From positions 186,001 to 250,000 of the forward strand of contig NZ_VLTJ01000039.1 in assembly GCF_007558815.1 (NCBI RefSeq): a stretch of DNA of 64,000 nt. Reading direction: 5' to 3'. The translations under genes were made by a program, and so were the position numbers. Numbering within the stretch: the first letter of the stretch is position 1; each line of letters starts with the position of its first letter. This stretch comes from Verticiella sediminum (lineage in GTDB: Bacteria; Pseudomonadota; Gammaproteobacteria; Burkholderiales; Burkholderiaceae_B). Below the pieces are notes generated by a model that ran no database searches, was not told where the DNA came from, and saw only the letters and a program-made list of their open reading frames with translations. This document shows, one piece after another, positions 26,486 through 40,574 of the stretch.

Positions 26486-26850
26486 CTTCGTCTTAACAGA
26501 AGGTCTTGGCGCGACTTTGCTGCAGCAGCGGTGCTGCCAGCCTTGGCAATGACCCCGGTTTTCGCGTGGGTTTTCTGCCTGTGTCGGGGCGTTTTTTTGA
26601 TCGAAGGCCTGGGCCGGTCGGCTCTAGCGTCGGGAATTCAGGCTGCATGTAAGGTTGCACCGCTAGGGCTGTTACGACTCTAGGGCAGTACGGCTGGGGT
26701 TGTACGACTAGGGGCTGCGCTACGGCAGTTGCCAGGCAGTGCGAGGCGTGGGCGCCGTGGTTGGGTCCTCATGATGCACACAGGTTGCCAGGCACCATTT
26801 TCCGTTCTTTTCTATAGCCCGGCCGTTCAAGGCCGGCTGGGTTAACCGGG

Positions 26851-26880
26851 ATGGGTTGGCAGCGCCACCCATTTTTTTTT
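26851..26880 (+). terminator. Terminator-like hairpin (attenuator) abutting the rimP start
   Basis: ATGGGT(T)GGC and GCCACCCAT pair around an AGC loop with one bulged T, followed by nine T residues. The T-run ends four bases before the rimP ATG and occupies the ribosome-binding position. It looks like a regulated terminator rather than an end-of-operon one. Confidence 0.6.
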
Positions 26881-26884
26881 ATAT

Positions 26885-27388
26885 ATGGCAGATCTATACA
26901 CGCTGGTTGAACAATCCGTGGCGGGGCTGGATGTCGAGGTTGTGGACGTCGAGCGCGCCGGCAAGGGCCTGTTGCGTGTGACGATCGACCGTGAGGGCGG
27001 TGTCCGCATCGAAGACTGTGAAGCCGTATCGCGCCAGCTTTCTCGCGTGTTCGAAGTCGAGAACCTCGATTACGCGCGCCTGGAGGTCGGTTCGCCCGGC
27101 ACCGACCGGCCGCTGCGCAAGGAGCGGGATTTCCTGCGGTTTGCTGGCGAACGTGTCGAGATCAAGTTGCGCGCCCCCTTGAACGGGCGAAAAGTCTACG
27201 CAGGCGTGCTGCGCACGGCTGCCGATCTGGCCGGCGACGACACGCCGGCGCCCGAGGCGGCTGTGCCGGTGTTCGGGCTGGAACTCGAAGAAACAAAAGG
27301 CGAAGTCCAGGTCTTGACCTTCACGCTCGACGAAATCGAACGTGCCAAGCTCGACCCGGTTCTCGATTTCAAGGGCAAAAAGCGATGA
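26885..27388 (+). CDS. rimP: Ribosome maturation factor RimP
   Basis: A 167-residue RimP, needed for 30S assembly at the S12/central pseudoknot step. The N-terminal domain ([20 protein letters not shown] through ALKSR-like [17 protein letters not shown]) and [20 protein letters not shown] are conserved. An insertion near residue 120 ([14 protein letters not shown]) lengthens the C-terminal SH3-like domain. No Shine-Dalgarno is visible: a run of T residues precedes the ATG. Its stop overlaps the nusA start (ATGA). Confidence 0.93.
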   Translation: MADLYTLVEQSVAGLDVEVVDVERAGKGLLRVTIDREGGVRIEDCEAVSRQLSRVFEVENLDYARLEVGSPGTDRPLRKERDFLRFAGERVEIKLRAPLNGRKVYAGVLRTAADLAGDDTPAPEAAVPVFGLELEETKGEVQVLTFTLDEIERAKLDPVLDFKGKKR

Positions 27389-28872
27389 GTCGCGAGATTC
27401 TGTTGTTGGTGGACGCGCTCGCGCGCGAGAAGAACGTCACGCGCGAAGTCATCTTTGGTGCGCTCGAGAGCGCCCTGGCTTCCGCCATGAAGAAGCGCTT
27501 CAAGGAGGACGTGGACATCCGCGTCAGCATCGACCGCGAGACGGGCGATCACGAGGCATTCCGCCGTTGGCTGGTGGTGCCCGACGAGGCAGGGCTTCAG
27601 GAGCCCGACAAGGAAACTCTGTTGTCGGACGCCCGCGACGAGGTGTCGGAGGTGGACGTCGGCGACTACGTCGAGGAAGCGCTCGAGCCGATCGAATTCG
27701 GCCGCATCGGTGCGCAGGCCGCCAAGCAGGTCATCCTGCAACGGGTGCGCGACGCCGAGCGCGAGCAGTTGCTCAACGATTTTCTCGATCGCGGCGAATC
27801 CATCGTGTCCGGCTCCATCAAGCGCCTGGACAAGGGTGACGCCATCGTCGAGATCGGCAAGATCGAAGCGCGCCTGCCGCGCTCCGAGATGATCCCGCGC
27901 GAGAACCTGCGCGTGGCCGACCGCGTGCGTGCCTACGTGCTGCGCATCGACCGCGCCGCTCGCGGCCAGCAGGTCATTCTGTCGCGTTCGGCGCCGGATT
28001 TCATTCGCCAGCTCTTCGAGAACGAAGTGCCGGAGATCGAGCAGGGCCTGCTCGAGATCAAGGGCGCGGCCCGCGACCCCGGCGTGCGCGCCAAGATCGC
28101 CGTGGTCGCCCACGACCGCCGCATCGACCCGATCGGCACCTGCGTCGGCATGCGCGGCTCGCGCGTGCAGGCCGTGCGCAACGAGCTGGGCGGTGAACAG
28201 GTCGACATCGTGCTGTGGTCGGAAGATCCGGCCCAGTTCGTCATCGGCGCGCTCGCGCCCGCCAACGTGCAGTCGATCCTGGTGGACGAGGACAAGCATG
28301 CGATGGACGTGGTGGTCGACGAGGACAACCTCGCCATCGCCATCGGCCGCTCCGGCCAGAACGTGCGCCTCGCCTCGGAGCTGACCGGCTGGCAGATCAA
28401 CATCATGACGCCGGAAGAAAGCCAGGCGCGCCAGGACGAAGAGCGTCATGGGCTGCAGCAGGTGTTCATGAGCAAGCTCGACGTGGACGAGGAGGTCGCC
28501 GACATCCTCATCAGCGAGGGCTTCACGGGCCTCGAAGAAATCGCCTACGTGCCGATCCAGGAACTGCTCGAGATCGAAGCGTTCGACGAGGAAACCATCA
28601 ACGAGCTGCGCACCCGCGCGCGCAACGCTCTGCTCACCGACGCCATTGTGCAGGAAGAGCGGGTGGATGCCGCGCAGGAGTTGCTCAGCCTCGAGGGCAT
28701 CACGCCCGAGCTTGCCGCCAGGCTCGCCGAGGCGGAGGTCTATACCCGCGACGCCCTGGCCGATCTGGCCGTGGACGAACTGGTCGAGATCACCGGCATG
28801 TCGGAAGAAGACGCCAAGGCGCTCATCGTCAAGGCGCGCGCTCACTGGTTCGAGGAAGGTGCCGCCGACTGA
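27385..28872 (+). CDS. nusA: Transcription termination/antitermination factor NusA
   Basis: A 495-residue RNA polymerase-binding factor controlling pausing, termination and rRNA antitermination. The order is an N-terminal RNAP-binding domain, an S1 domain ([20 protein letters not shown] near residue 135), two KH domains ([20 protein letters not shown] and [20 protein letters not shown]), and two C-terminal acidic helix-hairpin repeats ([16 protein letters not shown] and [17 protein letters not shown]). The full-length proteobacterial form is intact. NusA commonly represses its own operon through leader terminators, which fits the hairpins upstream of rimP. Confidence 0.97.
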   Translation: MSREILLLVDALAREKNVTREVIFGALESALASAMKKRFKEDVDIRVSIDRETGDHEAFRRWLVVPDEAGLQEPDKETLLSDARDEVSEVDVGDYVEEALEPIEFGRIGAQAAKQVILQRVRDAEREQLLNDFLDRGESIVSGSIKRLDKGDAIVEIGKIEARLPRSEMIPRENLRVADRVRAYVLRIDRAARGQQVILSRSAPDFIRQLFENEVPEIEQGLLEIKGAARDPGVRAKIAVVAHDRRIDPIGTCVGMRGSRVQAVRNELGGEQVDIVLWSEDPAQFVIGALAPANVQSILVDEDKHAMDVVVDEDNLAIAIGRSGQNVRLASELTGWQINIMTPEESQARQDEERHGLQQVFMSKLDVDEEVADILISEGFTGLEEIAYVPIQELLEIEAFDEETINELRTRARNALLTDAIVQEERVDAAQELLSLEGITPELAARLAEAEVYTRDALADLAVDELVEITGMSEEDAKALIVKARAHWFEEGAAD

Positions 28873-28955
28873 GGCGGCACACGCGGGCGCGACAGGCGCC
28901 CGCCCTTGCAGCGGTGCGGTGCGGGTGATGAAGTTATCGGGATAGAGAGAAACGC

Positions 28956-32090
<3,135 letters not shown>

Positions 32091-32095
32091 CCCTC

Positions 32096-32503
32096 ATGAG
32101 CCGCCATCGACCCAAGACCCTGCCGGCGCGCAACCAGCGCCTGGCCGACCAGATCCAGCAGGATCTGGCCGGCTTGGTCCAGCGCGAGGTGCCGACCTCG
32201 CGTGCCGGCCTCGTCACGCTCACCGGCGTCGAGCTGTCGGCCGACTATGCGCATGCCAAGGTGTACTTCACCGTAATCGGCGCGGAGCCGGCGCAGGCGC
32301 TCGCCGTTCTCACCGAGAAGGCGGGCTGGCTGCATTCCCAGCTCTTCAAGCTTTTGCACATCCACACCGTGCCCACGCTGCACTTCGTCCATGATGAGCA
32401 GCTCGCACGCGGCTTCGCCATGAACGCGCTGATCGAACGGGCCAACCGCCCCGGCTCGCGCGCGGACGACGAACCCGAAGACCCCGACGACGCCCGCGGC
32501 TGA
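32096..32503 (+). CDS. rbfA: Ribosome-binding factor A
   Basis: A 135-residue KH-fold factor that binds helix 1 of 16S rRNA during 30S maturation and cold adaptation. [20 protein letters not shown] and [20 protein letters not shown] followed by TV are characteristic, as is the C-terminal [20 protein letters not shown] segment. An acidic tail (DDEPEDPDD) follows. It starts five bases after infB. Confidence 0.95.
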   Translation: MSRHRPKTLPARNQRLADQIQQDLAGLVQREVPTSRAGLVTLTGVELSADYAHAKVYFTVIGAEPAQALAVLTEKAGWLHSQLFKLLHIHTVPTLHFVHDEQLARGFAMNALIERANRPGSRADDEPEDPDDARG

Positions 32504-32542
32504 CGCCGGCGAGTCATTCCTTTCATCAAGACGGGTGAACCG

Positions 32543-33468
32543 ATGGCATCGCGGCGTGGCCAGGCGATCGATGGCGTGTTGCTGCTCGACAAGCCCGAGG
32601 GTTTGTCGAGCAACCACGCCTTGCAGCGCGCGCGCCGCATCCTGGACGCGCGCAAGGCCGGGCATACCGGCACGCTGGACCCGTTCGCCACGGGCCTGAT
32701 GATTCTGTGCTTCGGCGAGGCGACCAAGTTCTCGGCGGGTATGTTCGATGCGGACAAGTCCTACCAGGCCACGCTGCGCTTCGGCGCCGAGACGGACACC
32801 GGCGATCTCACCGGCAACCCGCTGGGCGAGCGCGCCGGCGGGCCGTGGCCTTTCCTGGCCGATACGGCTGCGCTGCAGGCTGCGCTCGCGACATTCGTCG
32901 GCCCGCAGTTGCAGGTGCCGCCGATGTATTCGGCCTTGAAGCGCGACGGCAAGCCGCTCTACGCTTACGCCAGGGCGGGCATCGAACTCGAGCGCGAGGC
33001 GCGCCCGGTCACGATCCATGCCATCACGCTGCTCGGCGTGGACGCCGCAGCAGGCGAGGCTCGCATCGAGGTTGCCTGCAGCAAGGGCACCTACATCCGC
33101 ACGCTGGGGCAGGACATCGGCCGGGCGCTCGGTTGCGGCGCGCACCTGGCCGCGCTGCGGCGCACGCGCACGGCGGGTTTCGACCTGGCCGACGCCTGCA
33201 CGCTGGAAACACTCGAGGCGCAAGCTGATCCGGCCGCGCGCCTGCTGCCGGTCGACAGCCTGCTGGCCGATCTGCCCGCGCACACGCTGAGCGAGCCGCT
33301 GGCCGCCCGTTTCGTGCTGGGCCAGACGGTGCCGGACGAGAGCGGCGCGCAGACCGGCGCCAGGGTGCGTGTGCGCGGACCTGGCGAGACTTTTCTGGGC
33401 ACCGCCCGGCTGAACGGCCGTTGGGTCAAGCCCGAACGATTAATGGCATTCAACAAGGAATCTTCAAC

Positions 33469-33472
<4 letters not shown>
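32543..33472 (+). CDS. truB: tRNA pseudouridine-55 synthase
   Basis: A 309-residue TruB that isomerises U55 in the T-loop of nearly all tRNAs. The catalytic aspartate is D46 in [48 protein letters not shown] and the C-terminal PUA-like [20 protein letters not shown] are also typical. The ATG at 32543 follows GGTGAACCG. The stop overlaps the typA start by ATGA, so typA is coupled to it. Confidence 0.96.
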
Positions 33473-35292
<1,820 letters not shown>

Positions 35293-35316
35293 TAGACAGG
35301 CTTCATGCGTTTCTGG

Positions 35317-35341
35317 AACCGCGGCCTATCGCCGCGGTTTT
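35317..35341 (+). terminator. Hairpin terminator after typA
   Basis: AACCGCGG and CCGCGGTT pair perfectly around CCTATCG, followed by two further T residues. It ends the nusA-typA operon ahead of the convergent TonB receptor. Confidence 0.75.
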
Positions 35342-35377
35342 GCGTTTCGTCGCCAGGTGCCGACCTGGAACTACGAC

Positions 35378-37912
35378 TCAGAAGTTGCCGCGCAAGGTCA
35401 GGTAGAAGTTTCGAGGTTCGCCGTAGAAGTTGTTGGCGGCGCTGGTGCCCACGCTCGAGTAATACTTCTTGTCGGACAGGTTGTTCACATTGAGCGCGAG
35501 TTCCCATTGTGGCGTGATGCGGTAGTCGATGCGCACGCTCCAGATCGCATAACCGGCTTGCGAGAAGCTGAACGGCACGCTCGGTCCGGTCCAGGTGCCA
35601 CTGCTGCCGTCATAGCTGGCCGCAGTGCCGCGCACGAAGGTGGCACTCTGCGCCGTCACGCCGCCGCCCAACGACCACGCATTGAGTTGGCCGGGCAGGC
35701 GATACGTGCTCCACAGCTTGAACATGTGCTTGGGCGTGATGGTGCTGTACGACCGCTTCTGGTTCTTGTCGGCGTTGTGATTGTAGGTATAGCCGGCGCT
35801 CAGCTCCAGACCTGGCAGAACCTCGCCTGAGATCTCGGCCTCGAAGCCCTGGCTCACCACCTTGCCCTGGTTGATGTAGCAGCAGTTGAACGCGCCATAT
35901 GAGCGCGGATAGGTGGGATCCTCGGCTGCCTCGCCCTCTTGCTCGATGCGATAGATGGCGAAAGTCGTGTTGGCGCGGCCATCGAACAGTTCGCCCTTCA
36001 GGCCCAGTTCATAGTTCTTGGCCTCGACAGCGTCCAGCGGTGTACCCGGCTGCGGACCCTTGCGTTGCATATATTGCGGGCGATAGGTTTCTGCGTAGCT
36101 GGCATAGGCGGTCCACTCGGGCAGTACATCGTAGGTCAGCCCGAAATACGGCGTGACCACACCGGAGTCGCGCAGATGCCGCAGCCCCTGAACGTACCCC
36201 GAGCCGTTGGTTTCCCATGACTCGCTCTTGTACGAATAGTTGGAGTAGCGCGCCCCCACGATGAAGCGAGTAGCCTCGCTCAGGCTCAGGCGCAGCGCCC
36301 CATAAATGCCATTTTTCTCGGTGGTGTAGTAGCTGTCCTTGAGCGGCGATTCCGGCAGGTTGGCATCAGGCAGTTGCAGATTGAACACATCAATCGGATA
36401 GCCTTGATACCCGGTGCTCTGCCATGACTTTGCTTTGCCGCGTTGATAATCCGCGCCCATCACCAGGGTGTGCTTCAGCCCAAACGCCTCGAGTCCTCCC
36501 TTCACGTTCAGGTCCAGCATAACCCGGTCCATATCATTGATCTCGGGAAAGGAGTAAAGGTAGGTTCCCGCGCCGGATATCGGATCCACTGCGCCGAAGC
36601 CATAGGCGCCGGTGTGGTCGCGGCGCATGTTGCGATACGACGCGTTGGCATTCACCGACCAATCGTCGTTGAAGCGATGCTCCAGCTTGGCGTATATCTC
36701 GCGCGCGCTGTCGCGCGTATGTGCCCAGTCCGGGATCAACGAAGTGTGGCGCGACAAGCCCAGGTCCTTGCCATTGCTATAGCGCGGCAGGCCGGTGAAA
36801 TCGGGTGAACCATCGGCGTCCTGATAACTACCACCTACGGTAAGCAGCGTGTCCGGCGTCAGGTCGAACTCAAGCGAGCCGTAGGCCAGGCGCGTACGCA
36901 TGTTGCCTTGCCTGTAGAAATACTTACGGTCCTGGTGGGCGAGGCCCGCGCGGCCACGCACCGAGCTGCTCTCGTTGAGCGCGCCGGTGATATCGCCTTC
37001 CATTCGGTAGTTGTCCCAGCTTCCCACGGTGCTGGCGAAGCTGCCTTGCGGTTCTGCACGGGCGCGCTTGCGTACCAGGTTGATGGTGCCGCCCGGATCC
37101 CCGGTGCTCGAAAACAGCCCATCGACGCCCCGCAGGAATTCCACATGATCGTATTGCGCCATGTCGATCTGGCTGATCGAGCCGAACCCGTTCATCACCG
37201 TATCCGCGGCTGCGCCGCCATCGATCTGGACGTTGGTCACGGCAAAGCCGCGCGAGTAGAAGTTGGTGTCGTTGCCCAGCGATGAGCCCGCGCTATTGCC
37301 GGCGCGCTGCAAGGTCAGCCCGGTGGTTTTGTCGAGTACGTCGGCCATGGTGATCAGGTTCTGATCTTCGATGCGCTGACGCGTGATGACGCTGACCGAA
37401 TGCGGCACCTCGCGCAGTTTCTGGTCTTTGGCCAACGAGACGTGACTGGCGCTGTACGAGCCGGTGCCTTCGGTCGCGCTGTCGGCAAAGCCCAGTACTG
37501 TCACGGGCGTGAGTTGCGCCACACCGCCGCCCACGCTGCGCCGCAGACTGTAGCCGGCCCCGTCGGGTGCTGCTTGCAGCCCGGTGCCGGCCAACAATGC
37601 CTCCAACGCCGTGGCCGCGTTGAACATACCTTGCGCGCCCGGGCTGCGCACGCCTGCGGTCAGCGCGCCATCGACCACGATCTGCACACCCGACTGTACC
37701 CCGTAGCGGCTGAGAGCTTGATCCAGATTGCCGGCCGGAATGTCGTAACGTTGCAGCGTGGTGGAGGCCGGCGCAGCCTGCGCCCGCACGGGCTGGGCCC
37801 AGCTCGAAAGCTCGGCCATGGCCAGCACCAGGGCATAGGCCCAAGGCTGAAGACGAGTGCCGCACGCACGGCGAGTGAGAGTTGGAACGGAATGCTTGCG
37901 GTGGGCCGTCAT
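35378..37912 (-). CDS. TonB-dependent siderophore receptor with STN signalling domain
   Basis: An 844-residue outer-membrane transducer. Its parts are a signal peptide ending near RAQA, an STN secretin/TonB N-domain (about residues 55-105, YDIPAGNLDQALSRYGVQSG) that talks to FecR, a TonB-box region, a plug (REVPHSVSVITRQRIEDQNL and VEFLRGVDGLFSSTGDPGGT), and a 22-strand barrel ending in NNLSDKKYYSSVGTSAANNF and a terminal phenylalanine. The family imports ferric siderophores (ferrichrome, ferrioxamine or pyoverdine types). AAGGA precedes ATG 37912. It is downstream of fecI-fecR on the same strand. The exact ligand is not readable. Confidence 0.93.
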   Translation of the reverse strand: MTAHRKHSVPTLTRRACGTRLQPWAYALVLAMAELSSWAQPVRAQAAPASTTLQRYDIPAGNLDQALSRYGVQSGVQIVVDGALTAGVRSPGAQGMFNAATALEALLAGTGLQAAPDGAGYSLRRSVGGGVAQLTPVTVLGFADSATEGTGSYSASHVSLAKDQKLREVPHSVSVITRQRIEDQNLITMADVLDKTTGLTLQRAGNSAGSSLGNDTNFYSRGFAVTNVQIDGGAAADTVMNGFGSISQIDMAQYDHVEFLRGVDGLFSSTGDPGGTINLVRKRARAEPQGSFASTVGSWDNYRMEGDITGALNESSSVRGRAGLAHQDRKYFYRQGNMRTRLAYGSLEFDLTPDTLLTVGGSYQDADGSPDFTGLPRYSNGKDLGLSRHTSLIPDWAHTRDSAREIYAKLEHRFNDDWSVNANASYRNMRRDHTGAYGFGAVDPISGAGTYLYSFPEINDMDRVMLDLNVKGGLEAFGLKHTLVMGADYQRGKAKSWQSTGYQGYPIDVFNLQLPDANLPESPLKDSYYTTEKNGIYGALRLSLSEATRFIVGARYSNYSYKSESWETNGSGYVQGLRHLRDSGVVTPYFGLTYDVLPEWTAYASYAETYRPQYMQRKGPQPGTPLDAVEAKNYELGLKGELFDGRANTTFAIYRIEQEGEAAEDPTYPRSYGAFNCCYINQGKVVSQGFEAEISGEVLPGLELSAGYTYNHNADKNQKRSYSTITPKHMFKLWSTYRLPGQLNAWSLGGGVTAQSATFVRGTAASYDGSSGTWTGPSVPFSFSQAGYAIWSVRIDYRITPQWELALNVNNLSDKKYYSSVGTSAANNFYGEPRNFYLTLRGNF

Positions 37913-38047
37913 GGAAGGAATCCTTTGCCGATGCTCGTGGGAATGAAGCACAGCGCGGGACCTGCCTTGCGCTCGTCGCGGCCTGCTTCGACCTCTAAGC
38001 CGGACGAACCTAAAAAAACCGCCCCTTTTTTTGTAACAGTGCTGCGA

Positions 38048-39070
38048 TCAGGCCGCGGTCAACGTGACCCAATAGCGCGTGCTGCGCAGGACGCGCACCG
38101 GCAGATGGCGCTCGAGCGAGGCCAGGATCGGGTCAGTGGCGTGGACACCATCCAGTGGCCAGACCCCGGTGATGCGCAGATCCGCAACCTCGGGATCGCA
38201 GCGCACCCAACCACTCCGGTAGCGCGCCAGCTCGGCTGCGAAATCGGCCAGGCGCATACCGGTGGCCGTGAGACGGCCGGCTGCCCAGCTCATGCGAGCC
38301 TCGTTCAGCGCCTGGACGGCGCCTGACCCGGTGGCGTCGAAGCGAGTTTGCTGACCAGCACGCAAGCGCTGCGTGGCTTTCGATAGCCGGTGGTGCACTT
38401 GCACCTCGCCTTCGAGCACGGCCAGGCCGGTGCTGCCATAGTCGCTGCCGGCGGATGGACCGCGCCAGACACCATAGCGGGTGCCGATGGGCATGAGCTC
38501 GCCTTCGCGGGTCGCCACCACGAACGGCCGGCCTGCCCGATCAGTTCCGGTGGTCAGCATGATCTCGCCCTCCAGCAGTTCGATACGGCGGGTATCAGCG
38601 CCGAACACCACATTGACAGCGGTGGCGGTATTGAGCTGCAGCCGCGTGCCGTCGGGCAGCATGAGTGAGCGCAACTCGCCGGTACCGGTGCGCAGGTCGG
38701 CCGTCAGCACCGCTAGTTGCGTGCGCAGCATATCGTGTTCGCGTACACCCAGCGTGAGCAGGCTGCCGCTGCCCGCGGCAAGCAACAGCAGTTTCAGTGC
38801 CCCGCGCCGGCGTGCCAGCGCGCTCGCGCGGTTCAGCGTGCCGCGAGCCAATGCCGGATCCAGCGCGGCCGAACCGCCCTGCATCATCGAGCCCATGGCG
38901 CGCAGCCGTTGCCAGGCGAGATCATGCTCGGGGCTGGCGCTGCGCCAGCTTTCGAAATCTGCCTGCTCGCGCGCCGAGGGTGTGCCGGCAGCCAGCCGGA
39001 CATACCAGTCGACTGCCTGGTCGACCACGGCCTCGGCCACCGGTTCCGCGAGGGCCGCGTGGTCAGCCAT
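38048..39070 (-). CDS. fecR: FecR-type anti-sigma/sigma regulator
   Basis: A 340-residue inner-membrane regulator: an N-terminal DUF4880 cytoplasmic domain (AVDWYVRLAAGTPSAREQAD and SPEHDLAWQRLRAM), one membrane span near residue 92 (LKLLLLAAGSGSLLTLGV), and a periplasmic FecR domain (LMLPDGTRLQLNTATAVNV, LLEGEIMLTTG, GLAVLEGEVQV). It relays ligand binding from the STN domain of the receptor to the FecI sigma factor. Its start overlaps the fecI 3' end by eight bases, so the two are one operon. Confidence 0.9.
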   Translation of the reverse strand: MADHAALAEPVAEAVVDQAVDWYVRLAAGTPSAREQADFESWRSASPEHDLAWQRLRAMGSMMQGGSAALDPALARGTLNRASALARRRGALKLLLLAAGSGSLLTLGVREHDMLRTQLAVLTADLRTGTGELRSLMLPDGTRLQLNTATAVNVVFGADTRRIELLEGEIMLTTGTDRAGRPFVVATREGELMPIGTRYGVWRGPSAGSDYGSTGLAVLEGEVQVHHRLSKATQRLRAGQQTRFDATGSGAVQALNEARMSWAAGRLTATGMRLADFAAELARYRSGWVRCDPEVADLRITGVWPLDGVHATDPILASLERHLPVRVLRSTRYWVTLTAA

Positions 39071-39572
39071 GCATGGCCCGGTAGCAGTGCTTGACTGCCT
39101 GCGTCATGGCCTTCTGCACGCGATTGACGCTGATGGCCAGGCGTTCGGCGATCTGGGGATAGGTGAGGCCATCGAGCTGCGACAGCAGAAATGCTTCGCG
39201 CGCGAGGGCCGGCAGACCGTCGATCAGGCGGGCGATTTGGTCGAGTGTTTCCAGAATGACGGCGCGTTCTTCGAGCGAAGGCTCGAACATCTCTGGCCGG
39301 GCGGCCAGCTCGTCGAGCCAGGCTTGCTCCAGGGCACGACGGCGCCAGTGATCGTTGACCAGGCCACCCGCGATCACCGTGAGATACGCACGTGGCGATT
39401 GGATGGCATCGGCCAGCCCCCGGCGCAGCACTCGCAGGAAGGTATCATGCGCCAAGTCGGCCGCCGTGAACGAATCGCCGAGCTTGCGGCAGAGCCAAGT
39501 GTGCAACCAGCCGTGATGATCGGCATAGAGCGCGGCGACAGCGTGCTGTCGGCTTTCGTCGAGGGCAACCAT
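39063..39572 (-). CDS. fecI: FecI-type ECF RNA polymerase sigma factor
   Basis: A 169-residue iron-starvation sigma factor. Region 2 (LYADHHGWLHTWLCRKLGDS then AADLAHDTFLRVL) and region 4 (LDGLTYPQIAERLAISVNRV) are present, with the short linker of ECF factors. It is expected to transcribe the downstream TonB receptor when FecR is signalled. A Fur box lies 40-58 bases upstream, so its own expression is iron-repressed. The start at 39572 is the first methionine of the frame. Confidence 0.92.
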   Translation of the reverse strand: MVALDESRQHAVAALYADHHGWLHTWLCRKLGDSFTAADLAHDTFLRVLRRGLADAIQSPRAYLTVIAGGLVNDHWRRRALEQAWLDELAARPEMFEPSLEERAVILETLDQIARLIDGLPALAREAFLLSQLDGLTYPQIAERLAISVNRVQKAMTQAVKHCYRAMHG

Positions 39573-39605
39573 GGTGCGCGCGAGTGAACGGAAAAATCAG
39601 CTCAT

Positions 39606-39630
39606 ATTACATGTAATAAGAATCGTTATC
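39606..39630 (-). promoter_or_regulatory. Fur box upstream of fecI
   Basis: TGTAATAAGAATCGTTATC (39612-39630) matches the 19-bp Fur consensus at about 14 positions and sits 40 bases before the fecI start. It overlaps a perfect 12-bp palindrome, ATTACATGTAAT (39606-39617). Iron repression by Fur is inferred. Confidence 0.65.
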
Positions 39631-39763
39631 AACAACGGCGACCGGCTCGCTTCGGTGCAGACGCGCATGGCGCTGCCTGCCAACTTGCGGCTGGTATCGT
39701 TGACGGCGCGATTCTTGTCAAGCCGACAGCCGCTTCTGTGCAAGACGCGGAAAAAGGCTATCG

Positions 39764-40321
39764 TTAGAAGCCCGGCAAACGTGTGGTTTGCGCCGCCGCC
39801 GCCCCGGCCGCGGCCAGAGCACCTTCGTGCGCGAGCAGCCAGCGCTTGCGCTCCAGCCCGCCGCCGTAGCCGGTCAGGGTGCGGTTGCTGCCGATGACCC
39901 GATGGCAGGGGACGACCAGGCTGACGGGGTTGGCGCCGTTGGCCAGGCCGACCGCCCGCACGGCCGCGGGCCGGCCGATGCGGGCGGCCAGTTGTCCGTA
40001 GCTCCAGGTCGTACCCACCGGGATGGTGCGCAGCGTCTGCCAGACCTCACGTTGAAACGCGGTACCGCCGGTGGCGACGTCCAGTCCGTCGAGTGCGGTC
40101 ATGTCGCCGGCGAAGTAATCGATCAATCTCGGCGCGGCAGCCGATGGGCGTTTGGCATCGTGCAGCGTCACCGCTACGCCGGCATATTGCCTGCGCAGCA
40201 AGGTGTGCATGCGCGTCTCGTGGTCTTGCCAGTCGAGCGCGCGCAGTGCCCCCGCGTCATCGGTCAGAACCAGCATGGGCCCGAGCGGGGAGGGGAGAAG
40301 TTCACGGTGCAAGGTCAGCAT
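39764..40321 (-). CDS. ogt: Methylated-DNA-protein-cysteine methyltransferase (copy A)
   Basis: A 185-residue suicide repair enzyme that moves alkyl groups from O6-alkylguanine or O4-alkylthymine to its own cysteine. The active site is in [20 protein letters not shown], preceded by the recognition helix and arginine finger region [11 protein letters not shown]. It is the Ogt type, without the Ada regulatory domain. A paralogue at 46382-46945 is almost identical over the C-terminal half. A 48-bp sequence 41 bases upstream (40362-40409) is shared with the other copy. The gene is divergent from the DUF817 gene. Confidence 0.93.
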   Translation of the reverse strand: MLTLHRELLPSPLGPMLVLTDDAGALRALDWQDHETRMHTLLRRQYAGVAVTLHDAKRPSAAAPRLIDYFAGDMTALDGLDVATGGTAFQREVWQTLRTIPVGTTWSYGQLAARIGRPAAVRAVGLANGANPVSLVVPCHRVIGSNRTLTGYGGGLERKRWLLAHEGALAAAGAAAAQTTRLPGF

Positions 40322-40361
40322 GGGCGTGAGCGGTCAGGCCGCTTCGTAATAGTGTATCGAA

Positions 40362-40409
40362 CCAGCGTAGCAAGCCCCGGCGCTGGCGGCACTCCGATTC
40401 TTGCTGTTT
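40362..40409. repeat. Conserved upstream element of ogt, copy A
   Basis: CCAGCGTAGCAAGC followed by CCGGCG, GCACTCCG and TTCTTG aligns with 47060-47109 at about five bases in six. Its place upstream of both ogt genes suggests a shared promoter or operator. Read on the minus strand, TACGCT would be a possible -10. Confidence 0.55.
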
Positions 40410-40574
40410 CGGCAACGGGCACACGACTCACACGCGCATGTGCCGCCGGGCCCGCCCGACGTGCTGGACGAGCTGTTCGACGAATCGCAGCGCGAGGTCG
40501 CGTATTTCACCCGGTGCGTTCCGGTAGTATCGTTCGCGTGCAGCCCAAACGTCTGAACCCGTGTAGCCACCACC

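Larger units (their letters stand above)
26346..26884 (+). other. Long leader region of the rimP-nusA-infB operon
   Basis: About 540 bases without a gene. It contains a strong promoter (26457-26485), a possible early terminator (ACCCCG paired with CGGGG, then seven T residues ending at 26598), stretches of TAGGGCTG-like sequence near 26665-26720, a CCGGCC/GGCCGG hairpin (about 26820-26837) and a final terminator-like hairpin at 26851-26880. In E. coli this position holds a tRNA gene and leader terminators; no tRNA is seen here. Confidence 0.6.

Noticed and set aside
26820-26850. CCGGCC-GTTCAA-GGCCGG looks like a tRNA T-arm, in the place where E. coli has metY
   Set aside because: No acceptor, D-arm or anticodon arm can be assembled around it, and the loop lacks the full TTCRANY pattern.
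40362-40409. Possible Ada operator (AAT/GCAA boxes) in the element shared by the two ogt genes
   Set aside because: The box spacing differs from the E. coli Ada site and is not kept in both copies, so I report only the shared element.
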